Assembly: GCF_005233515.1 (NCBI RefSeq)
Contig: NZ_QFZZ01000007.1
Location: forward strand, 1-64,000
DNA from: Pseudomonas sp. CFBP13508
Lineage (GTDB): Bacteria; Pseudomonadota; Gammaproteobacteria; Pseudomonadales; Pseudomonadaceae
Length of the DNA: 64,000 nt
Reading direction: 5' to 3'
Shown: piece by piece, positions 8,931 through 17,599 of the stretch
Layout: every line of letters starts with the position of its first letter
How positions within the stretch are numbered: position 1 is the first letter of the stretch
Made by a program: the position numbers and the translations under genes
Notes under the pieces: generated by a model
What the model was told of the DNA's origin: nothing
The model's database searches: none
The model's input: only the letters and a program-made list of their open reading frames with translations

Positions 8931-9612
8931 TGCCATTCTCCACGCCCAGGGCAATCAGTGCTGCGGCGGCCGCTACCTGTTCGGCAATACGACGACTCAC
9001 ACCCTGACCTCGGCTTTTTTCATTCAGTAAGACCACTTCGCATTCGACGAAGAAGGTTCGGCAGTGCGGTTCGCCCTGGATATCCACCACTTCGTAGCGT
9101 GGCAGTTCGCAACCGCGCGATTGCAGATGTTCCTGCAAGCGGGTTTTCGGATCCTTGTTGGTGTCGACCAGCGTCAGCCCTTCGAACTCGCCGGCCAACC
9201 ACGCCAGCACGCGCTCGCGGGCGACGTCCATGCCGGCATCGAGGTAGATCGCACCGATCAGAGCTTCGAGGGCATCGGCGAGAATCGATTCACGGCGGAA
9301 ACCACCGCTCTTCAGTTCACCCGATCCCAGGCGCAGATAATCGCCGAGGTCGAAACCGCGAGCCAGCACGGCCAGCGTCTCACCTTTTACCAGCCGTGCG
9401 CGCAAACGCGACAACTGGCCTTCGCGGGCCAGCGGGAAGCGATCGAACAGCGCCTCGCCAGCGACGAAGTTGAGGATGGCATCACCGAGGAATTCCAGAC
9501 GCTCGTTGTTGCGCCCGGCAAAGCTGCGGTGCGTGAGGGCCAGCAGCATCAGCTCCTGATCCTTGAAGGTGTAACCGAGCTGGCGCTCGAGACGGCTTAG
9601 AGAAACGCTCAC
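8923..9612 (-). CDS. rnc: Ribonuclease III
   Basis: RNase III cuts double-stranded RNA, including the 30S pre-rRNA and regulatory duplexes. The 229-residue protein has the RIIID signature NERLEFLGD (36-44) with Glu40 and Asp44, a second acidic cluster, DALEALIGAIYLD (about 112-124), and a C-terminal dsRNA-binding domain (about 155-224). It starts with GTG. Its 3' end overlaps era. Upstream it is separated from lepB by only 169 bp, where other pseudomonads, as I recall, carry a DUF4845 gene. Confidence 0.97.
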   Translation of the reverse strand: MSVSLSRLERQLGYTFKDQELMLLALTHRSFAGRNNERLEFLGDAILNFVAGEALFDRFPLAREGQLSRLRARLVKGETLAVLARGFDLGDYLRLGSGELKSGGFRRESILADALEALIGAIYLDAGMDVARERVLAWLAGEFEGLTLVDTNKDPKTRLQEHLQSRGCELPRYEVVDIQGEPHCRTFFVECEVVLLNEKSRGQGVSRRIAEQVAAAAALIALGVENGND

Positions 9613-9781
9613 GGTTTACCCACGCTGAGTTCGTGGCTGGTTTCCACTGCCATCGCCGGGGTACGGCGCAGGCCTGGGACAATTAACGCTGTGTTCAAAA
9701 AATAAATCCTGGCGATTGCGAAGCCGATTGTGCCGGCTCCAGAAATGCATTCGGCGCTGTGGTCAACAGCGCCGTGTTTGA
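9613..9781 (-). other. lepB-rnc spacer without the usual DUF4845 gene
   Basis: This 169-bp spacer is too short for the roughly 120-codon DUF4845 gene that I recall between lepB and rnc in other pseudomonads. A perfect inverted repeat, GGCGCTGT / ACAGCGCC, lies at 9754-9774. A short minus-strand open stretch before the rnc GTG has no recognisable domain. Confidence 0.4.
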
Positions 9782-10636
9782 TTACTTGATCAGGCCAACC
9801 CGCGAGAAATTCGGCAGGTGGCTGAGTTTCGGCTCTGGCCAGCTCATCCAGACCGCGAAGGCCTTGCCGACAATATTCTTGTCGGGAACCATGCCCAGCA
9901 GGTCCTTGGGAATATTCGGATCATCCCAGTAGCGGCTGTCGTTCGAATTGTCGCGGTTGTCGCCCATCATGAAGTAGTGCCCGGCAGGCACTGTCCACGA
10001 ACGGTCCGGAGTGGCGCGGTAACGGCTCATTTCCTTGCGGATCAAGTGCTCGGCTGCGCCGAGTTTTTCCTGATAGAGCTCCGCGCTGCCCAGCGAACCC
10101 GCTTCGGCGCCGACCATCTTCTCGGCAATCGATTCGCCGTTGACGAACAGACGCTTGTCGGCGGTGTAACGCACCGTGTCACCCGGCAGGCCGACCACAC
10201 GCTTGATGTAGTTGACGTTCGGGTCGCTCGGGTAGCGGAACACCATCACATCGCCGCGCTGCGGGTCACCGACTTCGATGATCTTCTTGTCGATCACCGG
10301 CAGACGGATGCCGTAGGAAAACTTGTTCACCAGAATGAAGTCGCCGACGTCCAGGGTCGGTTTCATCGAGCCGGACGGGATCTGGAACGGCTCCACCAGG
10401 AACGAACGCAGCACCAGCACGATGAACAGCACCGGAAAGAACGACTTGCCGTATTCGACCAGCAGCGGCTCTTTGTTCAGCTTCTCGACCACCACAGGCT
10501 CGGGCTGGCTGACACTGCCTTGATAAGAGGCAATGGCAGCACGCCGACGCGGTGCCAGGAACAGCAGATCAAGCAACGCCAACAGGCCGCAGACGAACAC
10601 GGCGATGACCAGCAACAGCGGGAAATTTAGCGACAT
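9782..10636 (-). CDS. lepB: Signal peptidase I
   Basis: LepB removes signal peptides from secreted proteins at the periplasmic face of the inner membrane. The 284-residue protein has two N-terminal membrane segments (about 5-27 and 62-80), the catalytic serine Ser90 in IPSGSMKPTL and the general-base lysine Lys145 in NYIKRVVGLPGD, exactly the positions used in E. coli. The C-terminal GDNRDNSNDSRYW box is intact. It lies 9 bp after lepA and is presumably cotranscribed with it. Confidence 0.97.
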   Translation of the reverse strand: MSLNFPLLLVIAVFVCGLLALLDLLFLAPRRRAAIASYQGSVSQPEPVVVEKLNKEPLLVEYGKSFFPVLFIVLVLRSFLVEPFQIPSGSMKPTLDVGDFILVNKFSYGIRLPVIDKKIIEVGDPQRGDVMVFRYPSDPNVNYIKRVVGLPGDTVRYTADKRLFVNGESIAEKMVGAEAGSLGSAELYQEKLGAAEHLIRKEMSRYRATPDRSWTVPAGHYFMMGDNRDNSNDSRYWDDPNIPKDLLGMVPDKNIVGKAFAVWMSWPEPKLSHLPNFSRVGLIK

Positions 10637-10645
10637 AGGACCTGA

Positions 10646-12442
10646 TTATTCCAACCTGAGCACGGCGAGGAAGGCTTCCTGTGGAATTTCCACGTTGCCG
10701 ACCTGTTTCATGCGTTTCTTACCGGCCTTCTGCTTCTCGAGCAGTTTCTTCTTACGACTGACGTCACCGCCGTAGCATTTGGCCAATACGTTCTTTCTGA
10801 GCGCCTTGACGGTTGTCCGCGCCACGATCTGACCACCGATGGCGGCCTGGATCGCCACGTCGAACATCTGACGAGGAATCAGTTCTTTCATCTTCTCGGT
10901 CAACTGGCGACCTTTGAAGTGCGAATTGTCACGGTGCACGATCAATGCCAGGGCATCGACCTTGTCGCCGTTGATCAGCACGTCCAGTTTCACCAGATTG
11001 GCCGATTGGTACCGATCGAAATGGTAGTCCAGCGAAGCATAGCCGCGGCTGGTGGATTTGAGACGGTCGAAGAAGTCCAGGACCACTTCGTTCATCGGCA
11101 GGTCGTAGGTCACTTGCACCTGATTGCCGAGGAACAGCATGTCGACCTGAACGCCGCGTTTCTCGATGCACAGGGTGATGACGTTACCCAAATGTTCCTG
11201 CGGTACGAGGATATTGGCGCGCACGATTGGCTCGCGCATGTCCTCGATTGCCGACACATCCGGAAGCTTCGACGGGTTGTCGACGTAAATCGTTTCACCG
11301 GTTTTCAACACCAGCTCGAAAATTACCGTCGGCGCGGTGGTGATCAGGTCCAGGTCGTATTCGCGCTCGAGGCGCTCCTGGATGATTTCCATGTGCAGCA
11401 TGCCGAGGAAGCCGCAACGGAAGCCGAAGCCCAGGGCGTCGGAGCTTTCCGGGGTGTACTGCAGCGACGAGTCGTTCAGGGTCAGCTTCTGCAGCGCTTC
11501 GCGGAAATCCTCGAAGTCGTCGGAGCTGACGGGGAACAGACCGGCGTAAACCTGTGGCTGGATGCGTTTGAAGCCCGGCAGCACCGGCACGTCCGGCGTC
11601 GAGCTCAGGGTCAGGGTGTCACCCACCGGTGCACCATGAATGTCCTTGATGCTGGCGATGATGAAGCCCACTTCGCCGGCCTTCAGATCGACGGTCGCGG
11701 TGTGTTTCGGGTTGAACACGCCGACGCTGTCGACCAGGTGCACCTTGCCGGTGGACTTGACCAGAATCTTGTCGCCCTTCTTCACACGGCCGTGGCGCAC
11801 ACGTACCAGGGAAACAACGCCCAGGTAGTTGTCGAACCAGGAGTCGATGATCAACGCTTGCAGCGGATCTTCGATGTTGCCGGTCGGCGCAGGGATGGTG
11901 TGCACCAGACGCTCGAGCACTTCGTCGACACCCAGGCCGGTCTTGGCGCTGCAGGTGACGGCGTCGGTAGCGTCAATGCCGATGATCTTCTCGATCTCGT
12001 CCTTGACGCGATCCGGCTCGGCCTGTGGCAGGTCGATCTTGTTCAGGACCGGCATGACCTCCAGGCCCTGCTCAATGGCGGTGTAGCAGTTGGCCACGGA
12101 CTGGGCTTCTACGCCCTGCCCCGCATCGACTACCAGCAAGGCACCTTCGCACGCGGCCAGGGAACGGCTGACTTCGTAGGTGAAGTCGACGTGGCCCGGG
12201 GTGTCAATGAAGTTCAGCTGGTAGGTGATGCCGTCGCGGGCTTTGTAATAGAGGGTAACGCTGTGGGCCTTGATGGTGATCCCGCGTTCGCGCTCAAGAT
12301 CCATGGAATCCAGTACCTGGGCTTCCATTTCACGCTCGGCCAGGCCGCCGCACATCTGGATGAAACGGTCAGCCAGCGTCGACTTGCCATGGTCAATGTG
12401 GGCGATGATGGAGAAATTGCGGATATGACTCAAATCACTCAC
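10646..12442 (-). CDS. lepA: Elongation factor 4 (back-translocating GTPase LepA)
   Basis: LepA is a ribosome-associated GTPase of the EF-G family that promotes back-translocation and helps translation initiation under stress. At 598 residues it is full length. The G domain shows AHIDHGKSTLADR (P loop, about 14-26), the effector region around ERERGITIK, DTPGHVDF and NKIDLPQA; the C-terminal family-specific domain ends with AKCYGGDVSRKKKLLEKQKAGKKRMK-type lysine-rich sequence. Translation starts at GTG. It heads the lepA-lepB unit and has its own promoter upstream. Confidence 0.98.
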   Translation of the reverse strand: MSDLSHIRNFSIIAHIDHGKSTLADRFIQMCGGLAEREMEAQVLDSMDLERERGITIKAHSVTLYYKARDGITYQLNFIDTPGHVDFTYEVSRSLAACEGALLVVDAGQGVEAQSVANCYTAIEQGLEVMPVLNKIDLPQAEPDRVKDEIEKIIGIDATDAVTCSAKTGLGVDEVLERLVHTIPAPTGNIEDPLQALIIDSWFDNYLGVVSLVRVRHGRVKKGDKILVKSTGKVHLVDSVGVFNPKHTATVDLKAGEVGFIIASIKDIHGAPVGDTLTLSSTPDVPVLPGFKRIQPQVYAGLFPVSSDDFEDFREALQKLTLNDSSLQYTPESSDALGFGFRCGFLGMLHMEIIQERLEREYDLDLITTAPTVIFELVLKTGETIYVDNPSKLPDVSAIEDMREPIVRANILVPQEHLGNVITLCIEKRGVQVDMLFLGNQVQVTYDLPMNEVVLDFFDRLKSTSRGYASLDYHFDRYQSANLVKLDVLINGDKVDALALIVHRDNSHFKGRQLTEKMKELIPRQMFDVAIQAAIGGQIVARTTVKALRKNVLAKCYGGDVSRKKKLLEKQKAGKKRMKQVGNVEIPQEAFLAVLRLE

Positions 12443-12494
12443 GGATCAACACTCAAAAAGGCTGCAGGCTTGGCCCGCCGAAAAATAGCCGGGA

Positions 12495-12524
12495 ATTGTA
12501 CCTGATACACGGCGCAAGCGTCAC
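12495..12524 (-). promoter_or_regulatory. Candidate sigma-70 promoter of lepA
   Basis: On the minus strand GTGACG (plus positions 12519-12524) and TACAAT (12495-12500) are separated by 18 bp and lie about 52 bp upstream of the lepA GTG. The -10 box is strong and the -35 box moderate. It would make lepA-lepB independent of whatever lies upstream. Confidence 0.5.
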
Positions 12525-12550
12525 GTTCGCCTGTCACCCGGATCGCATGC

Positions 12551-12583
12551 AAAAACGCCCCGGTCTGGCGACCGAGGCGTTTT
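12551..12583 (-). terminator. Terminator after lptG
   Basis: The minus strand reads AAAACGCC-CGGTC-loop-GACCG-GGCGTTTTT, a strong hairpin with one bulged base on each side and a T tract. It lies 33 bp beyond the lptG stop codon and separates the lptFG unit from lepA. Confidence 0.88.
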
Positions 12584-12615
12584 CAGGGTTCAAGCGCTCA
12601 ATGAAAGCTTGTTCA

Positions 12616-13677
12616 TCAGCCCGCGCGTCTGAGCAGCCAGACGCCTGCCAGCGCACACACGCCGGCCGGCACCAGTACCGCAAACAGCGGCGAGAAACCG
12701 AACACCAGACTCGATGGCCCCAGCAGATCCTGGACGATGCGGAAGGTGAAGCCCACCAGCACGCCGGTGAAAACACGCTGGCCGAGGGTCACCGAACGCA
12801 GCGGGCCGAAGATGAACGAGATCGCCATCAGCACCAGCGCGGCGGTCACCAGCGGCTGCAACACCTTGACCCAAAATGCCAGCCAGTAACGGCCATTGCT
12901 CAGGCCCTGCTCGGCCAGATAGTGGATGTAGCCCCACAGACCGCTGATCGACAGCGATTCCGGCGCCATGACCACGGTGCTGAGCAGTTGCGGGCTCAAC
13001 GCCACATCCCACTCCTCGCTCGGGGCATTGACGACCTCAGTGCTGCGCTCGTGGAACAGCGTGGTGGCGACGTCGGTGAGCTGCCACTTGCTGCCGTCGA
13101 ACTCGGCCTTTTTGGCGAAGCTGGAGCTGAGCAGATGGCGTTCTTTGTCGAAGTGATAGCGCGTCACGCCGTACAACAGACCGTTCGGTTGCACCGCGTT
13201 GATGTGGATGAATTCCTCACCCTGACGATGCCACATACCGTGCTTGGCGCTTTGCGCATCGCCGCTGCCCTGGGCCAGCGAGCGATTGGCCTGGGCCATG
13301 CTTTCGGTGGCCGGCGCGACGTATTCGCCAATCAGCACGCCGGCGAGCATCAGCACCAGCATCGGCTTCATGACCGCCCAGACGATACGGCCGATCGACA
13401 CGCCAGCAGCGCGCATGACTGTCAGCTCACTGCTGCTGGCCAGACTGCCGAGACCGATCAGGCAGCCGATCAATGCCGCCATCGGCAGCATTTCATAGAG
13501 TCGGCGCGGTGCGGTCAGCAATACGAAACTGAGGACATCGACCAGTGTATAGGTGTCGCTGACGTCGCCCATTTCATCAATGAAGGCGAAAAGCGTTGCC
13601 AGGCCGAGGATGATCGCCAGCACGGCGATGATCGCCATGAATACGCTGCTGCCGATGTAGCGGTCGAGTTTAACCAC
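12616..13677 (-). CDS. lptG: LPS export ABC transporter permease LptG
   Basis: LptG pairs with LptF and the ATPase LptB2 to extract lipopolysaccharide from the inner membrane and push it along the Lpt bridge. The 353-residue protein begins MVKLDRYIGSSVFMAIIAVL, with one membrane helix, a second group at about 58-120, a large periplasmic beta-jellyroll, and three C-terminal helices, the standard YjgP/YjgQ architecture. It overlaps the 3' end of lptF by 8 bp, so the two are coupled, and a terminator follows. It is distinguished from LptF by position and by the MVKLDRYIG start. Confidence 0.95.
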   Translation of the reverse strand: MVKLDRYIGSSVFMAIIAVLAIILGLATLFAFIDEMGDVSDTYTLVDVLSFVLLTAPRRLYEMLPMAALIGCLIGLGSLASSSELTVMRAAGVSIGRIVWAVMKPMLVLMLAGVLIGEYVAPATESMAQANRSLAQGSGDAQSAKHGMWHRQGEEFIHINAVQPNGLLYGVTRYHFDKERHLLSSSFAKKAEFDGSKWQLTDVATTLFHERSTEVVNAPSEEWDVALSPQLLSTVVMAPESLSISGLWGYIHYLAEQGLSNGRYWLAFWVKVLQPLVTAALVLMAISFIFGPLRSVTLGQRVFTGVLVGFTFRIVQDLLGPSSLVFGFSPLFAVLVPAGVCALAGVWLLRRAG

Positions 13678-14800
13678 GGGCCACCTCCAGCGCGGCGCTG
13701 CGACGGCTGGCCAGCTTCAGGCGCAGCGGCTCCCAATAAAGCAGGCCGAGGCCGATCACCAGGAAGATCGCGTGTACCCACCACAGACCGAGGGCCGGCG
13801 GGATCTTGCCTTTTTCAAGGGCGCCGCGAGCGGCAATCAGGATGGTCAGGTAAGCCATATAAAGAAGAATCGCCGGCAGCAGCTTGAGGAAACGCCCCTG
13901 ACGCGGATTCACCCGCGACAGCGGCACCGCCATCAGGGTCACGATGAACACCAGCAGTGGCAGGGACATGCGCCATTGCAGTTCGGTTTTCGAACGGATG
14001 TCATCACTGCCCCACAGGGACGAGGTCGGCATTGCGTCACGATCGGTGACTTCTTCGCTGACATCCGGCTTGGGCAGCAGCACACCGTAGGTTTCGTAAT
14101 GAATGGCGCGGTAATCGGCCTGCCCCGGGCTGCCGTCATAGCGAAAACCGTTGTCGAGGATCAGGTAGCGATTGCCGTCGGGGCGGATTTCCTGACGGCC
14201 CGACTCGGCCACCAGCACGGAAATCCCGCGGTCCTTTTTATCGGCGCCGAGGTTCTTCTGCGAGATGAACACGCTGCCGAGATTGACGCGATCGTCGCTC
14301 AGGGTTTCGGTGTAGGTCACCCGCGTACCGTCACGCAAGGCCTGGAAGCGGCCAGGTTCAAGGGTATCGAACTCGGTCAGCGCGTCCTGCTTGTTCAGCA
14401 GCAGCTGAAACTGGTTGGCGCCCTGCGGAGCCAGGCCGAGGCTCAGCCACGCCACCACCAGTGCCACCAGCGTTGCAGGAAACAGGGTCATGCGAAACAG
14501 CTTCTGCTGGCTCATGCCGGTGGCCGAGAGCACGGTCATTTCGCTTTCGAGATACAGGCGACCGTAGGCCAGCAGGATCCCGAGGAACAGGCCCAGCGGC
14601 AGAATCAGTTGCAGGAAACCCGGCAGACGAAAGCCCATGATCAGGAACAGCGAGCCCGGATCGAGCTGACCGGCCGCAGCCTGCGCCAGGTATTTGATGA
14701 AGCGACCGCTCATGATGATGACCAGCAGCACGGCACTTACGGCGCTGAGGGTCAACAGGACTTCGCGGGACAGATAACGGAAGACGATCAAACCAGACAC
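13670..14800 (-). CDS. lptF: LPS export ABC transporter permease LptF
   Basis: LptF is the partner permease of LptG in the LPS exporter. The 376-residue protein starts with GTG (MSGLIVFRYLSREVLLTLSA) and shows the YjgP/YjgQ pattern: a first membrane helix at about 10-32, helices at about 50-75 and 95-120, the periplasmic domain, and three helices in the last 110 residues. It is first in a two-gene unit with lptG and is divergent from pepA, the order normally seen in Pseudomonas. A TTG one residue downstream could also be the start. Confidence 0.95.
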   Translation of the reverse strand: MSGLIVFRYLSREVLLTLSAVSAVLLVIIMSGRFIKYLAQAAAGQLDPGSLFLIMGFRLPGFLQLILPLGLFLGILLAYGRLYLESEMTVLSATGMSQQKLFRMTLFPATLVALVVAWLSLGLAPQGANQFQLLLNKQDALTEFDTLEPGRFQALRDGTRVTYTETLSDDRVNLGSVFISQKNLGADKKDRGISVLVAESGRQEIRPDGNRYLILDNGFRYDGSPGQADYRAIHYETYGVLLPKPDVSEEVTDRDAMPTSSLWGSDDIRSKTELQWRMSLPLLVFIVTLMAVPLSRVNPRQGRFLKLLPAILLYMAYLTILIAARGALEKGKIPPALGLWWVHAIFLVIGLGLLYWEPLRLKLASRRSAALEVARG

Positions 14801-15087
14801 TCCAGGGTTGTCAGGCTAAGGCGGCCAAACAAGCAAACACATCGACCGGCCCGCCATGCAGAGCGGTCGAAAAAAGATGCGGCATTATCCTGTGATTGGG
14901 TGCGCCTGTCACTGCGCACACTCATCCATCGCTGTAATCCCTTGCTGAGGGTTGTCAGGCGCGGGGAGCGAGGTTCAAACTGCGGCCCTTGTCGCAGGCT
15001 TTGGCCTGCGCCTCTTCTATCTATAAGCAGGCGACTGCGCACAGCGTCGAACGCCTGCGTGTTGACCATTCATTCAGGGATCCGGAC

Positions 15088-16578
15088 ATGGAACTGGTTG
15101 TAAAAAGCGTTAGCCCAGAAACGTTGAAAACCGCCACCCTGGTGGTTGCCGTCGGCGAAGGCCGCAAACTCGGTGTCGCCGCCAGACTGGTCGACGAGTC
15201 GAGCGGCGGCGCAATCAGCGCCGTACTCAAGCGTGGCGACCTGGCCGGCAAGGTCGGTCAGAGCCTGCTGCTGCACAGCCTGCCGAACCTGAAAGCCGAG
15301 CGCGTGTTGCTGGTCGGCGTGGGCAAGGACGAGGAGCTGGGCGACCGTCCGTTCCGCAAAATCGTTGCCGGCATCCTCAACACCCTCAAAGGCCTGGGCG
15401 GCGGCGATGCCGTGCTGGCGCTGGATGAAGTCATCGTCAAAGGTCGCGACAGCTACGGCAAAACCCGTCTGCTGGCAGAAACCCTGGTCGACGGCGGCTA
15501 CACCTTCGACCAGTTCAAGAGCCAGAAAGCCGAACCGCGCGCCCTGAAGAAAATCACTCTGCTGACCATCAAGGCTGCGCAAGCCGAAGTGCAGCGCGCC
15601 GTGAATCACGCCACTGCTATCGCCAACGGCATGGCCTTCACCCGCGATCTGGGCAACCTGCCACCGAACATCTGCCACCCGACCTTCATGGGCGAACAGG
15701 CGAAGAACCTGGGCAAAGAGTTCAAGGATCTGAAAGTCGAAGTGCTCGACGAGAAGAAGATCAAATCCCTCGGCATGGGCTCGTTCTACGCCGTGGGCCA
15801 GGGCAGCGCCCAGCCGCCGCGCCTGATCGTCATGCAATACAGCGGTGGCAAAAAATCCGAGAAGCCGTTCGCACTGGTCGGCAAGGGCATCACCTTCGAT
15901 ACCGGCGGCATCAGCCTGAAGCCGGGCGCCGGCATGGACGAGATGAAGTACGACATGGGCGGCGCTGCTTCTGTTTTCGGTACGCTGCGCGCCGTGCTTG
16001 AGCTGAAACTGCCGATCAATCTGGTGTGCATCCTTGCCTGCGCCGAGAACATGCCGAGCGGCAACGCATCGCGTCCGGGCGACATCGTTACCACCATGAG
16101 CGGCCAGACTGTGGAAATCCTCAACACCGACGCTGAAGGCCGTCTGGTGCTGTGCGATGCGCTGACCTACGCCGAGCGCTTCAAGCCACAAGCGGTGATC
16201 GACATCGCCACCCTGACCGGTGCTTGCGTAGTTGCCCTGGGCGCACACACGTCCGGCCTGCTGGGCAACAACGACGAACTGATCGACCAGTTGCTCAGCG
16301 CCGGCAAGGCTGCCGACGACCGCGCCTGGCAACTGCCGCTGTTCGATGAGTATCAAGAGCAACTGGACAGCCCGTTCGCCGACATCGCCAACATTGGCGG
16401 GCCGAAGGCCGGCACCATTACTGCCGCCTGCTTCCTGTCGCGCTTCACCAAGAACCTCAACTGGGCGCATCTGGACATTGCCGGCACCGCTTGGACCAGC
16501 GGCGGCAAGGACAAGGGCGCCACTGGCCGTCCGGTCCCCCTCCTGACCCAGTACCTGCTGGATCGCGCCAAGGCCTGA
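15088..16578 (+). CDS. pepA: Cytosol (leucyl) aminopeptidase PepA
   Basis: PepA is a hexameric M17 zinc/manganese aminopeptidase that removes N-terminal residues; in several gammaproteobacteria it also binds DNA and acts in gene regulation (PhpA in P. aeruginosa). The protein is 496 residues from the ATG at 15088, preceded by AGGGA. The metal and catalytic motifs are intact: GKGITFDTGGISLKP (about 270-284) and NTDAEGRLVL (about 346-355). An upstream frame to 14989 exists, but its added residues do not resemble the family. It is divergent from lptF, and holC follows by 57 bp. Confidence 0.97.
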   Translation: MELVVKSVSPETLKTATLVVAVGEGRKLGVAARLVDESSGGAISAVLKRGDLAGKVGQSLLLHSLPNLKAERVLLVGVGKDEELGDRPFRKIVAGILNTLKGLGGGDAVLALDEVIVKGRDSYGKTRLLAETLVDGGYTFDQFKSQKAEPRALKKITLLTIKAAQAEVQRAVNHATAIANGMAFTRDLGNLPPNICHPTFMGEQAKNLGKEFKDLKVEVLDEKKIKSLGMGSFYAVGQGSAQPPRLIVMQYSGGKKSEKPFALVGKGITFDTGGISLKPGAGMDEMKYDMGGAASVFGTLRAVLELKLPINLVCILACAENMPSGNASRPGDIVTTMSGQTVEILNTDAEGRLVLCDALTYAERFKPQAVIDIATLTGACVVALGAHTSGLLGNNDELIDQLLSAGKAADDRAWQLPLFDEYQEQLDSPFADIANIGGPKAGTITAACFLSRFTKNLNWAHLDIAGTAWTSGGKDKGATGRPVPLLTQYLLDRAKA

Positions 16579-16635
16579 AACCGCTGAAAGGTGGCGTCAC
16601 CCTCGGGTGACGCCACTTGCCGCTCTGGAACCGCA

Positions 16636-17064
16636 ATGACCAAAGTCGACTTCTATATCCTGCCCAGCGCCGATCCATCAGCGCGCCTGGATTTCGTCTG
16701 CAAGCTCACCGAGAAAGCCTGGCGCATGGGCCACCGCATCTACCTGCATTGCAGCGATTCGGCTCAGCGTGACGATCTCGATGCGCGTCTGTGGGCATTC
16801 AAGGGTGAAAGCTTCGTGCCCCACGGCCCGGCCGACAGCGAACCGGACGGTTTGATCGTGCTAGGACTCGGGCAAGACTGCGGTGAACATCAGGATCTGC
16901 TGGTCAATCTCGACCTGAAAGTCCCGGCCTTCGCCAGCAAGTTCGCTCGAGTGGCGGAGGTGGTGGTGGAAGATCCGGCCATCCGAGCAGCGGCGCGGGA
17001 GAGTTTCCGCTTCTACCGCGAACAGGGCTATTCTCTGCAAGACCACCGTTTACAGCGACTCTGA
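16636..17064 (+). CDS. holC: DNA polymerase III subunit chi
   Basis: HolC (chi) links the clamp loader to SSB at the replication fork. The 142-residue protein starts MTKVDFYILPSADPSARLDFV-like and carries the chi-family core KAWRMGHRIYLHC near residue 32 and DGLIVLGLG near 78. The pepA-holC-valS order is conserved in Pseudomonas. The start at 16636 is chosen because it matches the family's N-terminus; an in-frame extension to 16591 has no support. Confidence 0.93.
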   Translation: MTKVDFYILPSADPSARLDFVCKLTEKAWRMGHRIYLHCSDSAQRDDLDARLWAFKGESFVPHGPADSEPDGLIVLGLGQDCGEHQDLLVNLDLKVPAFASKFARVAEVVVEDPAIRAAARESFRFYREQGYSLQDHRLQRL

Positions 17065-17072
17065 GCACTCCA

Positions 17073-17471
17073 ATGGACACTCCGAAACCGCAACAGAAGT
17101 CCGCACACCTGCTGGACGATCTCGAATCGATCCGCCAGTTGCTCGGCGATGACAACCTGCAACCGCCGCTGTTGACCGATACGGTCGATGACAGCGAACA
17201 GGAACAGATTCCAATGCTGTTCGACTCCGTCGGCAACCAGCCGGCGGCCGTCGAGCCGCCACCAGCGCCGCCGGCTGCCCCGGCTGCCGCACCGGTCGAT
17301 AAAGGCCCGGACGCACTTCTCCACCTGGACAGCGAGCTGCGCGCCGCCGCGCAATTGATCATGCAAGACGTGATCGACGACTTCGCTCCGCACATCGAAA
17401 CCGAAATCAAACGTCGCCTCGATGCGCGGATGGAACGGCTGCTCGCTGCAGCTGCAAGCGGCAAGCTTTAA
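17073..17471 (+). CDS. Acidic proline/alanine-rich conserved hypothetical protein
   Basis: This 132-residue protein sits between holC and valS, where pseudomonads usually have a small gene of unknown function. It has an acidic N-terminal part (LLDDLESIRQLLGDD near 14-28), a proline/alanine linker (about 79-97) and a predicted helical C-terminal part (about 104-128). It has no catalytic motif I recognise. The last codons (AAAASGKL) are encoded by the start of an AGCTGCAAGC-type repeat, so the natural C-terminus may have been altered by the repeat. It could be an accessory to holC, but that is only positional inference. Confidence 0.75.
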   Translation: MDTPKPQQKSAHLLDDLESIRQLLGDDNLQPPLLTDTVDDSEQEQIPMLFDSVGNQPAAVEPPPAPPAAPAAAPVDKGPDALLHLDSELRAAAQLIMQDVIDDFAPHIETEIKRRLDARMERLLAAAASGKL

Positions 17472-17540
17472 GCTGCAAGCCAAAGCCAAAGCAAATCCGC
17501 CGCGCTCCTCTTGAAGCTTGCAGCTTGTGGCTTGTGGCTG
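17448..17540. repeat. AGCTGCAAGC-type inverted repeat
   Basis: GCAGCTGCAAGCGGCAAGCT on the left is matched by AGCTTGCAGCTTGTGGCTTG on the right across about 40 bp. The left arm overlaps the end of the small gene before valS. Related copies lie at 39966-40010, 41373-41527 and 61326-61396. Confidence 0.75.
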
Positions 17541-17599
17541 TCCCCACGGCTATACTTCCCGGCTTTTCCTGAATAAATGCCAATAGGGTCCCGCCGCGC

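Noticed and set aside
10919..12505. Long plus-strand frame opposite lepA, and similar ones opposite valS, pepA, rhlB, algD, algI and others
   Set aside because: Frames of this type occur opposite most genes in this GC-rich DNA. None has a ribosome site, domain or conserved motif.
12495..13887. Plus-strand frame across the lepA-lptG junction, possibly a gene disrupted by rearrangement
   Set aside because: It is antisense to lptG, with no family match; there is no sign of a mucD remnant.
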